Below are positions 37,687 to 46,352 of a DNA stretch of 64,000 bases, one piece after another (within the stretch, counting starts at the first letter, position 1; every line of letters begins with the position of its first letter). The DNA comes from an uncultured Aquimarina sp. (lineage in GTDB: Bacteria > Bacteroidota > Bacteroidia > Flavobacteriales > Flavobacteriaceae), in contig CANMKK010000001.1 in NCBI GenBank assembly GCA_947498455.1, positions 186,001-250,000 on the forward strand, in the 5' to 3' direction. The notes under the pieces were generated by a model. The model was not told the DNA's origin and searched no databases. It saw only the letters and a list, made by a program, of their open reading frames with translations. Both the position numbers and the translations under genes were made by a program.

Positions 37687-38145
37687 TTAAGAATCTACAA
37701 TAATAGTTTTCATCTCAGAAGAAGCTATTAAATTCCCTTCTATATCTTTTACCTCTATATTAACCAGAGACACCATCATAATTTCTGCTACTATAACAAC
37801 TGTAGTTATTAGCTCCGTTCCTACTTTTGGTAATGAGTTTATAGTAGCATGTTTTATAGATCCAATAAAGCCCGTTTTTGGCTTTTCATCTTTCCCTCTA
37901 TTGACATAACCCCTATACCCCCTATGCAAAGCAATACTCTGAGCCATATTTTCGATCAAACCTCCTTCCGTAAAATAACCATTCGAAGAGGTTAATATAT
38001 TATCGGGAGTCACTTTTAATCCAGAAATAACCTTTTCTGGATCAAAATATAACAGTTTATCGATCATCACAAATGGATCTTTTTGTGGAATCATTTTCTT
38101 TATAAATTCTAAGCCTCCAATTTGTTCTTTAAGTAAATTTTCCAT
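37687..38145 (-). CDS. FabZ-like hotdog protein lacking the GHFP histidine
   Basis: The start is set at 38145 (TAATG overlap with the DarB stop); an ATG two codons earlier also exists. The ~152-residue protein resembles FabZ-like dehydratases: MIPQKDPFVMIDKLLYFD, then GYFTEGGLIENMAQSIALH and GFIGSIKHATINSLPKVG. It keeps the Glu in the LIENMAQ helix, but the His of GHFP is replaced in GYFTEGG. It could be a degenerate dehydratase subunit, or a partner of the complete hotdog protein. It is translationally coupled to DarB. Confidence 0.78.
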   Translation of the reverse strand: MENLLKEQIGGLEFIKKMIPQKDPFVMIDKLLYFDPEKVISGLKVTPDNILTSSNGYFTEGGLIENMAQSIALHRGYRGYVNRGKDEKPKTGFIGSIKHATINSLPKVGTELITTVVIVAEIMMVSLVNIEVKDIEGNLIASSEMKTIIVDS

Positions 38146-39275
38146 TAGCAAACGGTCATTAGAGAATAAAAATAAGAAAACCGACCACTTTCAGGAACTG
38201 CGACTAATAACCTATCCCCTTTTTTAAGTTTTTTAGATTTCAACAATGCATCAATGATAAGATAAATTGATGCCGATCCGATGTTACCAACATCTCCTAA
38301 ATTCGTAAACCATTTTTCTTTAGGGATATGTACCCCTTGCTTTTCCATTTCAGCAAATAATCTATCTCCAAAATAAAAAGATGATATATGAGGTAAAAAA
38401 TAGTCAATAGAGCCTGTATCTACATTTTCTTGCTCCAGAACTCTCTTTAAACTTTCAACTCCTTTTACAGAAACATTATTATCTAAAATTTTAACATCTT
38501 GTTTTAATGAAAAAACTGATTTTCTTGCCCAATCATCCGTATCAAATTCACTCCAGGGTTTTAATTGTCCATTCTCCATTTTTTCTCCTCCTGCGTACAT
38601 ACACGGTTCTAGTTCATTGGCATAGGAATATGCTTTCATCCACTCTATACGCAAACAATCTCCCTTTGGCGTATTTTCTAATAAGAAGGCACCCGCTCCA
38701 TCTGATAACATCCACCTTAAAAAATCTTTTTTAAATCCTATAACTGGGTGTTCTTCCAATTTTTTAAGATTATCCACTTCTCCCTCAAATTTCCTTCCCT
38801 GCATCCAAGTAGATACTCTTTCAGAACCAGTACAAACGGCACTATTTTTATCACCAGATTTAATTGCAAGATACCCATACTTAAGAGCATTCATACCAGA
38901 ACAACATACACCTGAGGCAGTATTTAATTCAATATTATCAACATTTATCAAACCATGAACCATCGAAGCATGTGCTGGTAATAGATTATCTGGAGTAGAA
39001 GTTCCACAAGATAATAATTCAATATCCCCTTCTTTAAAATCATTTTCACATAATTTCTTAATTGCGCCAGCGGTCAACTCAGCATTATTATGAGTTACAT
39101 CTCCAGAGTCGTCCAAAGCATAATATCTAGTTTTAATACCATTATTTCTTAAAACAATTCTCCTTGCCCTAGATGGTGTATTATCAATAACTCCCAAAAT
39201 ATCTTCCATTTGATCATTTTCAATGGGATTATTGGGTAAAAAATGGGCAGTTTTCGTAATATAAACTTCTTTCAT
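38145..39275 (-). CDS. darB: DarB-like KAS III (dialkylresorcinol-forming ketosynthase)
   Basis: The 376-residue thiolase-fold enzyme has a FabH-type triad: the CCSGM segment at 124-128 (probable nucleophile Cys125), a His in FLPHISSFYF, and an Asn in TNLGDVGNIGS. KAS III enzymes of this branch, DarB, condense two acyl units into a cyclohexanedione that becomes the dialkylresorcinol half of flexirubins. The DarA-like gene is immediately upstream (11-bp gap) on the same transcript, which makes the assignment strong. It sits between DarA and the hotdog gene. Confidence 0.86.
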   Translation of the reverse strand: MKEVYITKTAHFLPNNPIENDQMEDILGVIDNTPSRARRIVLRNNGIKTRYYALDDSGDVTHNNAELTAGAIKKLCENDFKEGDIELLSCGTSTPDNLLPAHASMVHGLINVDNIELNTASGVCCSGMNALKYGYLAIKSGDKNSAVCTGSERVSTWMQGRKFEGEVDNLKKLEEHPVIGFKKDFLRWMLSDGAGAFLLENTPKGDCLRIEWMKAYSYANELEPCMYAGGEKMENGQLKPWSEFDTDDWARKSVFSLKQDVKILDNNVSVKGVESLKRVLEQENVDTGSIDYFLPHISSFYFGDRLFAEMEKQGVHIPKEKWFTNLGDVGNIGSASIYLIIDALLKSKKLKKGDRLLVAVPESGRFSYFYSLMTVC

Positions 39276-39286
39276 AAAATGGTTAC

Positions 39287-40210
39287 TTACCTTAGCCTTA
39301 TTGATTGATAATATTTAATGTCATTTTTTATACGTGCATAAAAAGGTAAATAGGTTAACAAAAATATAATAAAAACTATAGGTACAAAAACCCAAATCGC
39401 AAATTGTAGATAATACTCAAAAATGCTCAATAATTTCATCCTCTTTTTAGGTGATTTTTGCCCAATCTTATAGATGAAAGTAGACCACTTACTAAAGATA
39501 TGATTCCCAGATCTATCTGACCAAATCAAAAAGGGTTTTATGTTGACAGCACCTTCCTTTATTAATTCTTTCTGTAGCTGATTAAAATTTTTATTTAAAA
39601 GATGTTTTTTTATAATTACCCCGAATTTATCTGCTTCATTTATATCTTTATCAGAAACACCTGGTTTAGGAAAAATACCAAGGTAACGAGTCTTCTTTCC
39701 TTTCATCAACCAATGAACTATGGTTATAACACTAATATGATTCCAATTTCTATCTACAAAGGCTATATTTCCCACAAGTTTTGATTCAGAATCTTTTAAA
39801 AGTTTTTTAACTTTTTCTTGAGTCAAAATCCACATATTTCTCGAACCATTAACCGTAATAACGGGAGTATTCTTTAAAACAATTTTTGCATCCTCGCTCT
39901 TAAGAAATGAGTTAATAGGAATTGAAGGTGAAAGATACCATACTGTATATCCCAAAATAACAAGATCATACTTTACATTCTTTACACTTTCAGGTAAAGG
40001 CTTATTTGGCTTGGGAACTTGTAAATAAGACTCTGGAAAAACCTGAAGAAAATCTTTTTTATTCCAAGGGAATTTATATTCGTTTTCGGGCTGTATCTGA
40101 TGACTAGTTACTTTACAGTTACCACATTTGCGTAAAGGTTGTATCAAATTGGTCAATATTTCTCCAAGCTGACCACTTTGACTATAATACAATACTAAGA
40201 TGTTTTTCAT
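39287..40210 (-). CDS. darA: DarA-like dialkylresorcinol condensing/aromatising enzyme (flavodoxin-like)
   Basis: The 307-residue protein begins with a flavodoxin-like FMN site, LVLYYSQSGQLGEIL, and has a second beta-strand motif LVILGYTVWYLSPSIP. A C-terminal membrane helix (about residues 272-292) suggests anchoring. This combination is typical of the DarA proteins found with DarB. From what I recall of the pathway, DarA would help convert the DarB product into the aromatic resorcinol; the flavodoxin-like fold would suit a redox step (inference). It overlaps the LPLAT gene by 4 bp. Confidence 0.82.
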   Translation of the reverse strand: MKNILVLYYSQSGQLGEILTNLIQPLRKCGNCKVTSHQIQPENEYKFPWNKKDFLQVFPESYLQVPKPNKPLPESVKNVKYDLVILGYTVWYLSPSIPINSFLKSEDAKIVLKNTPVITVNGSRNMWILTQEKVKKLLKDSESKLVGNIAFVDRNWNHISVITIVHWLMKGKKTRYLGIFPKPGVSDKDINEADKFGVIIKKHLLNKNFNQLQKELIKEGAVNIKPFLIWSDRSGNHIFSKWSTFIYKIGQKSPKKRMKLLSIFEYYLQFAIWVFVPIVFIIFLLTYLPFYARIKNDIKYYQSIRLR

Positions 40211-41103
40211 GAATTGGTTTTAAGATCATCCCAATAGTCATAATAATTGAACCATTGTAGAGGATATTTCTTAACCATAATTTCTAAGTTCCTAACATAT
40301 TCACTTAAAATATGGCTTGGTTTGATTGGTGAGTTTTCAAAGATAGGCTCTCTTGCGTATAAATTATACTCCTTCCCTTTTCCTCTCATTATGTACATAA
40401 AAAGAATTGGTTTTTTCTTTCTTGCTGCCAATTTATAAGGACCTGAAGGAAATTTAGCTATTTTCCCAAATAATTCTTGTTCCAAAAACTGCACTCCTTC
40501 TACATATCGATCGGACGCAAATATAATCACTTCTCCACTTGCAAGTACATCATTCATTTGGAATATATGAGACATATCTTCTTTTATAACAATACATTTC
40601 ATAGCTGTACCAGATGAAACAGATCCAACGTATTCTTTTATTTGTTCATTTTCTTGATCTGTTACCAATAGGTTAACACCTGTGCCAACCATATCAAATT
40701 CATCAAAAAAGTACCTTGCAATATTAAAACTACCTACATGAGCACTATAAATAAAACCTCCTTCTCCTTTGTCTAATAGTTTTTGAAGTTTTTCTTTACC
40801 ATCGTATGTAAAAGTATATTTCTCTTTTAAACCAAAAGAAATAGCAGTTCTATCAATAAGGGTTTGACCAAAGACAAAGTAATTCTTACAAACACTAACT
40901 ATTGCTCGTATAAAAGATTGATTAAGTCTTTTTCTAAAAAAATAAAAACTAGTTCTTGTTGTCGAAAAAGAAAACACCAAATAATAAAATGAAACAAAAT
41001 ACAACACAAAATATGCTGCGTTAAGTCCAAAACTTTTAATTACAAAAATAAATATTTTATATCCCAGTGGAGTTCCTTTAGCTTTACCTTCCCATTGGCT
41101 CAT
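40207..41103 (-). CDS. LPLAT-superfamily acyltransferase (HtrB/LpxL-like)
   Basis: The 298-residue protein has an N-terminal membrane segment (about residues 12-45) and a fold of the lipid A acyltransferase type: SAHVGSFNIARYF near residue 120, ASDRYVEGVQFLEQELFGKIAKFPSGPYKLAARKK. The usual HX4(D/E) motif reads H-VGSF-N here, so the acidic residue appears to be Asn. Activity should therefore be checked. The location next to DarA, with a 4-bp overlap, and the ACP 8 bp upstream suggests ACP-dependent acyl transfer, possibly the pigment ester. Confidence 0.78.
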   Translation of the reverse strand: MSQWEGKAKGTPLGYKIFIFVIKSFGLNAAYFVLYFVSFYYLVFSFSTTRTSFYFFRKRLNQSFIRAIVSVCKNYFVFGQTLIDRTAISFGLKEKYTFTYDGKEKLQKLLDKGEGGFIYSAHVGSFNIARYFFDEFDMVGTGVNLLVTDQENEQIKEYVGSVSSGTAMKCIVIKEDMSHIFQMNDVLASGEVIIFASDRYVEGVQFLEQELFGKIAKFPSGPYKLAARKKKPILFMYIMRGKGKEYNLYAREPIFENSPIKPSHILSEYVRNLEIMVKKYPLQWFNYYDYWDDLKTNS

Positions 41104-41111
41104 TGCTATAC

Positions 41112-41360
41112 TTAGGTATTAACCTTATGTGCTATTAAATTATAAAAATCCTGAAAACTTTCTATCCCAACAAAATCATCTCCTATTAATTTCACTCCAA
41201 AAGTAGCCTCAATAGCCACAACTAGATCGACATAATCCAAACTATCCAGATCTAATGTTTCTTTTAAGTTTGCATCAGGAGTAATTTCACTTGCTTCTAC
41301 TTCGAATTCTTCAATCAAAAAGTCATCAACCTTTTCGACTATTACACTTGTTTCCATCAT
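41112..41360 (-). CDS. Acyl carrier protein
   Basis: The 82-residue acidic protein has the phosphopantetheine site LDLDSLDYVDLVVAIE (Ser in DSL near residue 40). The gene is 26 bp from the FabF-type gene and 8 bp from the LPLAT gene. It is the second ACP of the cluster; proximity to DarA and DarB makes it a candidate for the resorcinol branch or for acyl transfer (inference). Confidence 0.93.
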   Translation of the reverse strand: MMETSVIVEKVDDFLIEEFEVEASEITPDANLKETLDLDSLDYVDLVVAIEATFGVKLIGDDFVGIESFQDFYNLIAHKVNT

Positions 41361-41386
41361 ATTCGTTACGTATTTTTTTCTATGCC

Positions 41387-42604
41387 CTAAACCTTTTTTA
41401 TGACGATTGCCGAATTTGTTCCCCCAAATCCAAATGAATTTGACAAAAATACATCAAATTTTTTATCTATAGTTTCTTTTACTAAATTTAAATTTAAAGA
41501 AGCTTCATCTGGAGATTCTAGATTAATATTTGGAGCAATAAATGAATTATTTAGCATAATAAGAGAATATACTATTTCACTCGCTCCTGCCATCCAACAT
41601 TCATGCCCTGTCATGGATTTGGTAGAACTCACAAAAGGTTGTGAATCTCCAAATACTTCGTGAATTGCTTTTGCCTCATTAGCATCTCCTATGGGGGTAG
41701 AAGTCGCGTGGGCATTCACATAATCTATTTCTTCTGGTTTCATATTTGCCTGTTCTACAGCTCGCCTCATAGCTCTTGCAGGCCCTTCTTGATTTGGTGT
41801 AGAAATATGCTCTCCATTAGAAGAGAATCCATATCCTATAACCTCTCCTAGAATGGTAGCTCCTCTTTTTATTGCACTTTCATAGGTTTCCATAAATACA
41901 GCTGCTCCACCTCCACTAGGAACTAACCCATCTCTACTACTATCAAAAGGGCGTGATGCTTTTTCAGGGTTTTTATCATTTACCGAAAAAACTCCTAGAC
42001 CATCGAAACTACCAAAGGCATAATCATTAATCTCCTGTGCACCTCCGCATAGCACATAATCTTGCAACCCCTGCTTAATCAATAAATACCCCATACCGAT
42101 AGAATGAGAACCACTGGCACAAGCTGCACTAATAGTAAAATTAACTCCTTTTAGCTTAAACACAGTAGACAGATTCATTGTCACAGTAGAGTTCATTGAT
42201 TTAAAAACTCCTCCAGACCCTACTAGAGTTGTATCTTTTTTAACACGTATTTTATCAATGGCTTCCATTACAGATTCTGCTGTGCTATCATTTCCAAATA
42301 AAATTCCAATTTCTTCTTTATCCAGAAATTCTTGATCAACTTTAGCTTGCTCGAATGCTTGTTTGGTCGCTATATATGCATATTCTGATTCTGTTCCAAA
42401 ACTGATACGCTGCCTTCTTGTTAGTTCTTTTTTTAAATTCGGTTTAGGAACTGTACCTGTTAGAGCCGACCTGTAACCAAATTCTTTTCGAGACGGTTCA
42501 AAAACAATTCCAGACTTACCATTATATAATGATTCCTTTACTTCGTTTATATTGGCACCAATACAAGAATACACACCCATTCCGGTTATTACTACTCTAC
42601 GCAT
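41387..42604 (-). CDS. Beta-ketoacyl-ACP synthase (FabF-type)
   Basis: The 405-residue enzyme has SAACASGSHSIG (Cys), NAHATSTPIGD and STKSMTGHECWMAG, a complete Cys-His-His set. It differs from the KS/CLF pair, and its gene starts 6 bp after the FabG-like gene, so it may carry out general elongation with the reductase. Together the cluster has three ketosynthases with an apparently complete active site plus DarB. Confidence 0.93.
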   Translation of the reverse strand: MRRVVITGMGVYSCIGANINEVKESLYNGKSGIVFEPSRKEFGYRSALTGTVPKPNLKKELTRRQRISFGTESEYAYIATKQAFEQAKVDQEFLDKEEIGILFGNDSTAESVMEAIDKIRVKKDTTLVGSGGVFKSMNSTVTMNLSTVFKLKGVNFTISAACASGSHSIGMGYLLIKQGLQDYVLCGGAQEINDYAFGSFDGLGVFSVNDKNPEKASRPFDSSRDGLVPSGGGAAVFMETYESAIKRGATILGEVIGYGFSSNGEHISTPNQEGPARAMRRAVEQANMKPEEIDYVNAHATSTPIGDANEAKAIHEVFGDSQPFVSSTKSMTGHECWMAGASEIVYSLIMLNNSFIAPNINLESPDEASLNLNLVKETIDKKFDVFLSNSFGFGGTNSAIVIKKV

Positions 42605-42610
42605 ATTAAA

Positions 42611-43342
42611 TTATGAATAAATTCCTCCATTAATATTAACTATTTCTCCAGTTATATATGACGATTTTTTAGAAGCTAAAAAAGATACTAAATCCGCCAC
42701 CTCTTCTGCTTCTCCAAAACGATTAACCGGAATCATTCTCTTTAACTCTTTTTCGTCCATATCTGCTGTCATATCGGTTTTAATAAAACCAGGTGCTACT
42801 GCATTTACTGTTATTTTTCGCTTAGCAACTTCCTGTGCCAAAGCTTTAGTAGCTGCCACTATCGCTCCTTTTGCTGCAGAATAATTAACTTGACCTGCAG
42901 TTCCTTTTACTCCAGAAACGGATACCAAATTAATTACCCTTCCATAGCGATTGGTCAACATTTTTTGAATCAAATGATTTGTTACATTATAAAAACCATT
43001 TATACTAATATTCAAAACATCATTCCAATCTTCTGGCTTCATCCACATAAATAAACCATCTCTGGTAATTCCAGCATTATTAACTAATATTTCTATTATA
43101 GCTTCAGGATTTCTAGCCATCCACTCATCTAATACATTATGTGTTGATTCTTTATCAGCTACATTGAATTTTAATAATATACAACTCCCCCCTACATCTT
43201 CAATTAGTTTTTTTGTTTCATTTGCAGCTGCATCATTAGACTGATAATTTATTAAAATAGGATATTTAAGATCTTGAGCTATTTTAATTGCTATTGCTCT
43301 TCCAATCCCTCTTGATCCACCAGTAATAAGGGCGTATTTCAT
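42611..43342 (-). CDS. fabG: 3-oxoacyl-ACP reductase (FabG-type SDR)
   Basis: The 243-residue short-chain dehydrogenase has the NADPH loop GGSRGIGRAIA, NNAGITRDGLF, and the catalytic Ser-Tyr-Lys (SVSG...YSAAKGA), with ITGEIVNINGG at the end, all standard for FabG. It should reduce the 3-ketoacyl-ACP during chain growth. It is the first gene of the run that continues to 26477 with mostly tiny gaps. The upstream region 43343-43483 is AT-rich and should hold the operon promoter. Confidence 0.93.
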   Translation of the reverse strand: MKYALITGGSRGIGRAIAIKIAQDLKYPILINYQSNDAAANETKKLIEDVGGSCILLKFNVADKESTHNVLDEWMARNPEAIIEILVNNAGITRDGLFMWMKPEDWNDVLNISINGFYNVTNHLIQKMLTNRYGRVINLVSVSGVKGTAGQVNYSAAKGAIVAATKALAQEVAKRKITVNAVAPGFIKTDMTADMDEKELKRMIPVNRFGEAEEVADLVSFLASKKSSYITGEIVNINGGIYS

Positions 43343-43483
43343 TGATAAATTTTATTTTAATCAGAAAAACTTATTGAATATCATTGCAACAACAATACGT
43401 ACAAATTAAGTTTTTCTTAACAATATTAAAAAATTACGAACGACTTTAACAATCGTCTAATCTTATTTATTTCCACTAAAGGG

Positions 43484-44626
43484 TTATTTTACCTTTACAA
43501 AAGGTTCTGCATTATCAAACCATTTGTTAGCAAGCAACGTTCCATCTGGTTTTAAAAACCCCCATTTCTTTTTATATTTTACTCTGGCAAATCCATCGAC
43601 AAAACCCTTTTCCGCTACTTTACCTGACAAAAATCCTAAACTACCCGAGGTTATTCCATACTTAGGCTCTATTATCATTTCTCCTTTTTCATTCACAAAT
43701 CCCCACTCTTTATCTTTCACAGGAGCTAAGCCATTTTTTCCAAAATAATCCACATCATTAAATCGATAATCAACAACCTGTTTACCATTAGTGTCAATAA
43801 ACCCCCATTTGTTACCATCAAATACTCCGGCATATCCATTTTTAAAACGTTTTGCCTTTATAAATTGTGGTTCTATAACCCATTTTCCTTCTTTATCTAT
43901 GAAACCAATTTTCTCATTTTTCTTAGCGATTGTGTATGTACCTCCTTCTCTAAAATCCCATATCTTAGTAGCTCCAGACACTTCTTTATATTCTCCTGAA
44001 GGAGAAATCATTCCAAAAGAATTCTCTCCTTTTCTTGCTTTTGCAACACTATTTACATAATTACCAATCCCGATATATTCTGGTTTAATAATTATCTCAC
44101 CTTTATTATTCATTATACCCCACTTATCATCCATAGTAGCAAATCGGGCATACCCATTTCGAAAACCTTTAATAATTTTATATTGCGGTTTTACTATCAC
44201 TTCTCCTTTAGCATTTATTAACCCAACTAATTTACCTGCTTTAATGAATGCAACTCCATCCACAAAAGGATAGAGTTTTTCTTCTTTAGAATACGTAAGT
44301 TCTTCTCCTTTTTTGTTTATATACATCCATTTCTTATCCTTCATTACCATGGCCACACCACTGTCAAAACTCTTGGCTTTATCATATTGTGGCTCTAACA
44401 ACCATTTTCCATCTGAAGTGATATACCCCCATTTTTTACCATCTAAAACTAATGCTACTCCGTCAGAGAAGTTTTTTCCTTTCTTATACTGTGGTGAGAT
44501 AATAAATGTACCTGATTTATCGATATATCCTATCTTACCATTTTCTCGAACTGCTGCAAGCTCCTGAGAAATCGAAGTTTGAAAAATAAATGCGAACACA
44601 AAGGTGATTAAGAGTGCTTTTTTCAT
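43484..44626 (-). CDS. Secreted WG-repeat protein
   Basis: The 380-residue protein has a signal peptide (MKKALLITFVFAFIFQTSISQ) and about ten WG repeats, such as GYIDKSGTFIISPQY and WGFIDTNGKQVV, which form beta-rich repeat structures. The C-terminal repeats are slightly irregular. WG-repeat proteins often act in interactions at the cell surface. The gene lies between the tyrosine ammonia-lyase and FabG genes; its role in the pathway is unknown. Confidence 0.87.
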   Translation of the reverse strand: MKKALLITFVFAFIFQTSISQELAAVRENGKIGYIDKSGTFIISPQYKKGKNFSDGVALVLDGKKWGYITSDGKWLLEPQYDKAKSFDSGVAMVMKDKKWMYINKKGEELTYSKEEKLYPFVDGVAFIKAGKLVGLINAKGEVIVKPQYKIIKGFRNGYARFATMDDKWGIMNNKGEIIIKPEYIGIGNYVNSVAKARKGENSFGMISPSGEYKEVSGATKIWDFREGGTYTIAKKNEKIGFIDKEGKWVIEPQFIKAKRFKNGYAGVFDGNKWGFIDTNGKQVVDYRFNDVDYFGKNGLAPVKDKEWGFVNEKGEMIIEPKYGITSGSLGFLSGKVAEKGFVDGFARVKYKKKWGFLKPDGTLLANKWFDNAEPFVKVK

Positions 44627-44721
44627 AATATTATAGTTTTGGGTTTTGTTTAACCAAATACAAATCTATATATCATCCTAAAAAATGATATATGTAAATT
44701 TACCCGAATTTAAAATATTCT

Positions 44722-46251
44722 TTAATAAGCATCATTATTTTTCAAGAAATCTTTCACTTCTTGAACAAATGGGTAGGCTATATAATCTTTAGTAAAAGGA
44801 GGTACTATTTTCTTAATATCCTTTACTAAATTTTGAGTTCTCGTTGATAATTTTTCTTCAAAATTGAGATATTCCAATCCTTGAACAATAGTCATTAATT
44901 CAATAGCCAATACCTCAAAGGTGTTTTCTATAACCGTTTTAGTGATATTTGCTGCATTTGTTCCCATACTCACAATATCCTGATTGTCATTATTATTCGG
45001 GATACTATGTACATACATAGAATTGGATAACATTTGGTTTTCTGCTGTAGTAGAAACCGCTGTAAATTGTATTCCTTGCATCCCAAAGTTAAATCCTAAT
45101 TTACCCAAATTAGCAAATGGCGGTAGAATATCATTAAGCTTAGAGTTTAAAAGGTAATTTAACTGTCTCTCTGCTAACATGGACAATTTAGTAGTTACTA
45201 GTTTTAACTTATCCATTTCTAGAGAAACATAATCTCCATGAAAATTACCTCCATGGTATACTTGCTCTGTTTCTACATCAATTATGGGATTATCGTTTGC
45301 AGAGTTTAACTCTTCAATCAATATTCTTCCTACGTGTTTTATTGTATCGCAAACGGGCCCTAAGATTTGTGGAACACATCTTAGCGAATAATATTCTTGT
45401 ACCTTTTCCTTAAAATACTTATCTTCTGTTTGACCAGAATACAGATGCTGTGTTCGATCTCTTGTAAGCTTACTATCACTTAAGTGTTCTCGCATCTTCC
45501 TTGCCACTTCTTGTTGACCTAAATGAAGCTTACTGTTATTTAACTCCTCAGAAAGATGATCATCATATGCCTCTACTATTTCATTAATAACTGCAGAACA
45601 ACAAATAGACCAATTCAATAATTTCTGAGCATTGATTACATTTATTATCCCAATCCCCGTCATTGCAGAAGTCCCATTCATTAGAGCTAAGCCTTCTCGG
45701 ATTTTAATTTCTATAGGTTGTAATCCTAATTCTTTGTATACATCTTCTGTATTTCTTCTTTCTCCTTTATAAAAAACTTCTCCCTCTCCAATAAGTACAA
45801 GGGCAAGATGTGCTAATTGCACTAAATCTCCACTCGCTCCAACACCCCCATGTTCGAAAATAAGCGGGGTAACATCATTATTAATCAAATTCTTTAATCC
45901 ATCAATCACGGAAATATTTACTCCAGACTTTCCTAATGACAATGTATTAAGTCTAGCTAACATAAGTGCTTTTACATACGCAGGTTCTATAGACTTACCA
46001 ACTCCCGAGGCATGACTCCTGATTAGATTATACTGAAGTTGAATCCTATCCTTGTCATCAATTTTATATTGAGCCATTGGTCCAAAACCAGTATTTACTC
46101 CATATATAACTTTATTTTCAGAAAATTCTTCCAAAAACTTATGACTCTTTTTTACTCTATCGGATATAGATGTATCTATGGTAAGCTCTTCGTTGTTAAA
46201 AATAACTTTTACAAAATCATTTATTTCTAACCTTTTTTTTAGTTCTAGCAT
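44722..46251 (-). CDS. Aromatic amino acid ammonia-lyase, most likely tyrosine ammonia-lyase
   Basis: The 509-residue protein is a MIO-dependent lyase: the Ala-Ser-Gly triad lies in GGVGASGDLVQLAHLALV near residue 137, with VIYGVNTGFGPMAQY and the signature YNLIRSHASGVGK near 80-92. By recall it follows the experimentally studied Flavobacterium johnsoniae tyrosine ammonia-lyase closely across these motifs, so TAL is a better call than HAL. It deaminates tyrosine to 4-coumarate, the likely aryl starter of the polyene. Its start is 101 bp from the divergent FAD-enzyme gene. Confidence 0.88.
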   Translation of the reverse strand: MLELKKRLEINDFVKVIFNNEELTIDTSISDRVKKSHKFLEEFSENKVIYGVNTGFGPMAQYKIDDKDRIQLQYNLIRSHASGVGKSIEPAYVKALMLARLNTLSLGKSGVNISVIDGLKNLINNDVTPLIFEHGGVGASGDLVQLAHLALVLIGEGEVFYKGERRNTEDVYKELGLQPIEIKIREGLALMNGTSAMTGIGIINVINAQKLLNWSICCSAVINEIVEAYDDHLSEELNNSKLHLGQQEVARKMREHLSDSKLTRDRTQHLYSGQTEDKYFKEKVQEYYSLRCVPQILGPVCDTIKHVGRILIEELNSANDNPIIDVETEQVYHGGNFHGDYVSLEMDKLKLVTTKLSMLAERQLNYLLNSKLNDILPPFANLGKLGFNFGMQGIQFTAVSTTAENQMLSNSMYVHSIPNNNDNQDIVSMGTNAANITKTVIENTFEVLAIELMTIVQGLEYLNFEEKLSTRTQNLVKDIKKIVPPFTKDYIAYPFVQEVKDFLKNNDAY

Positions 46252-46318
46252 TCGCGAATTAGTAAGTTTTCCAATAAAAATGTAAAAATTCGAAGTATAG
46301 TATCTATTTTTACGATGG

Positions 46319-46326
46319 CAAATGTA
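46319..46326 (-). promoter_or_regulatory. Bacteroidota-type -7 box upstream of the ammonia-lyase
   Basis: On the - strand the sequence TACATTTG fits the Bacteroidota -7 consensus TAnnTTTG and lies 68 bp upstream of the ammonia-lyase ATG. A -33 TTG at ideal spacing is not evident, so this is tentative. Confidence 0.4.
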
Positions 46327-46352
46327 ATGTATTTAAAGTACCTTTAAAAATT

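Noticed and set aside
43524..44567. Several + strand frames antisense to the WG-repeat gene
   Set aside because: They are antisense shadows of the WG repeats; the - strand protein has a signal peptide and recognisable repeats.
44722..46251. Calling the lyase a histidine ammonia-lyase
   Set aside because: There are no hut genes beside it, the cluster context needs 4-coumarate, and its signature residues resemble flavobacterial tyrosine ammonia-lyase.
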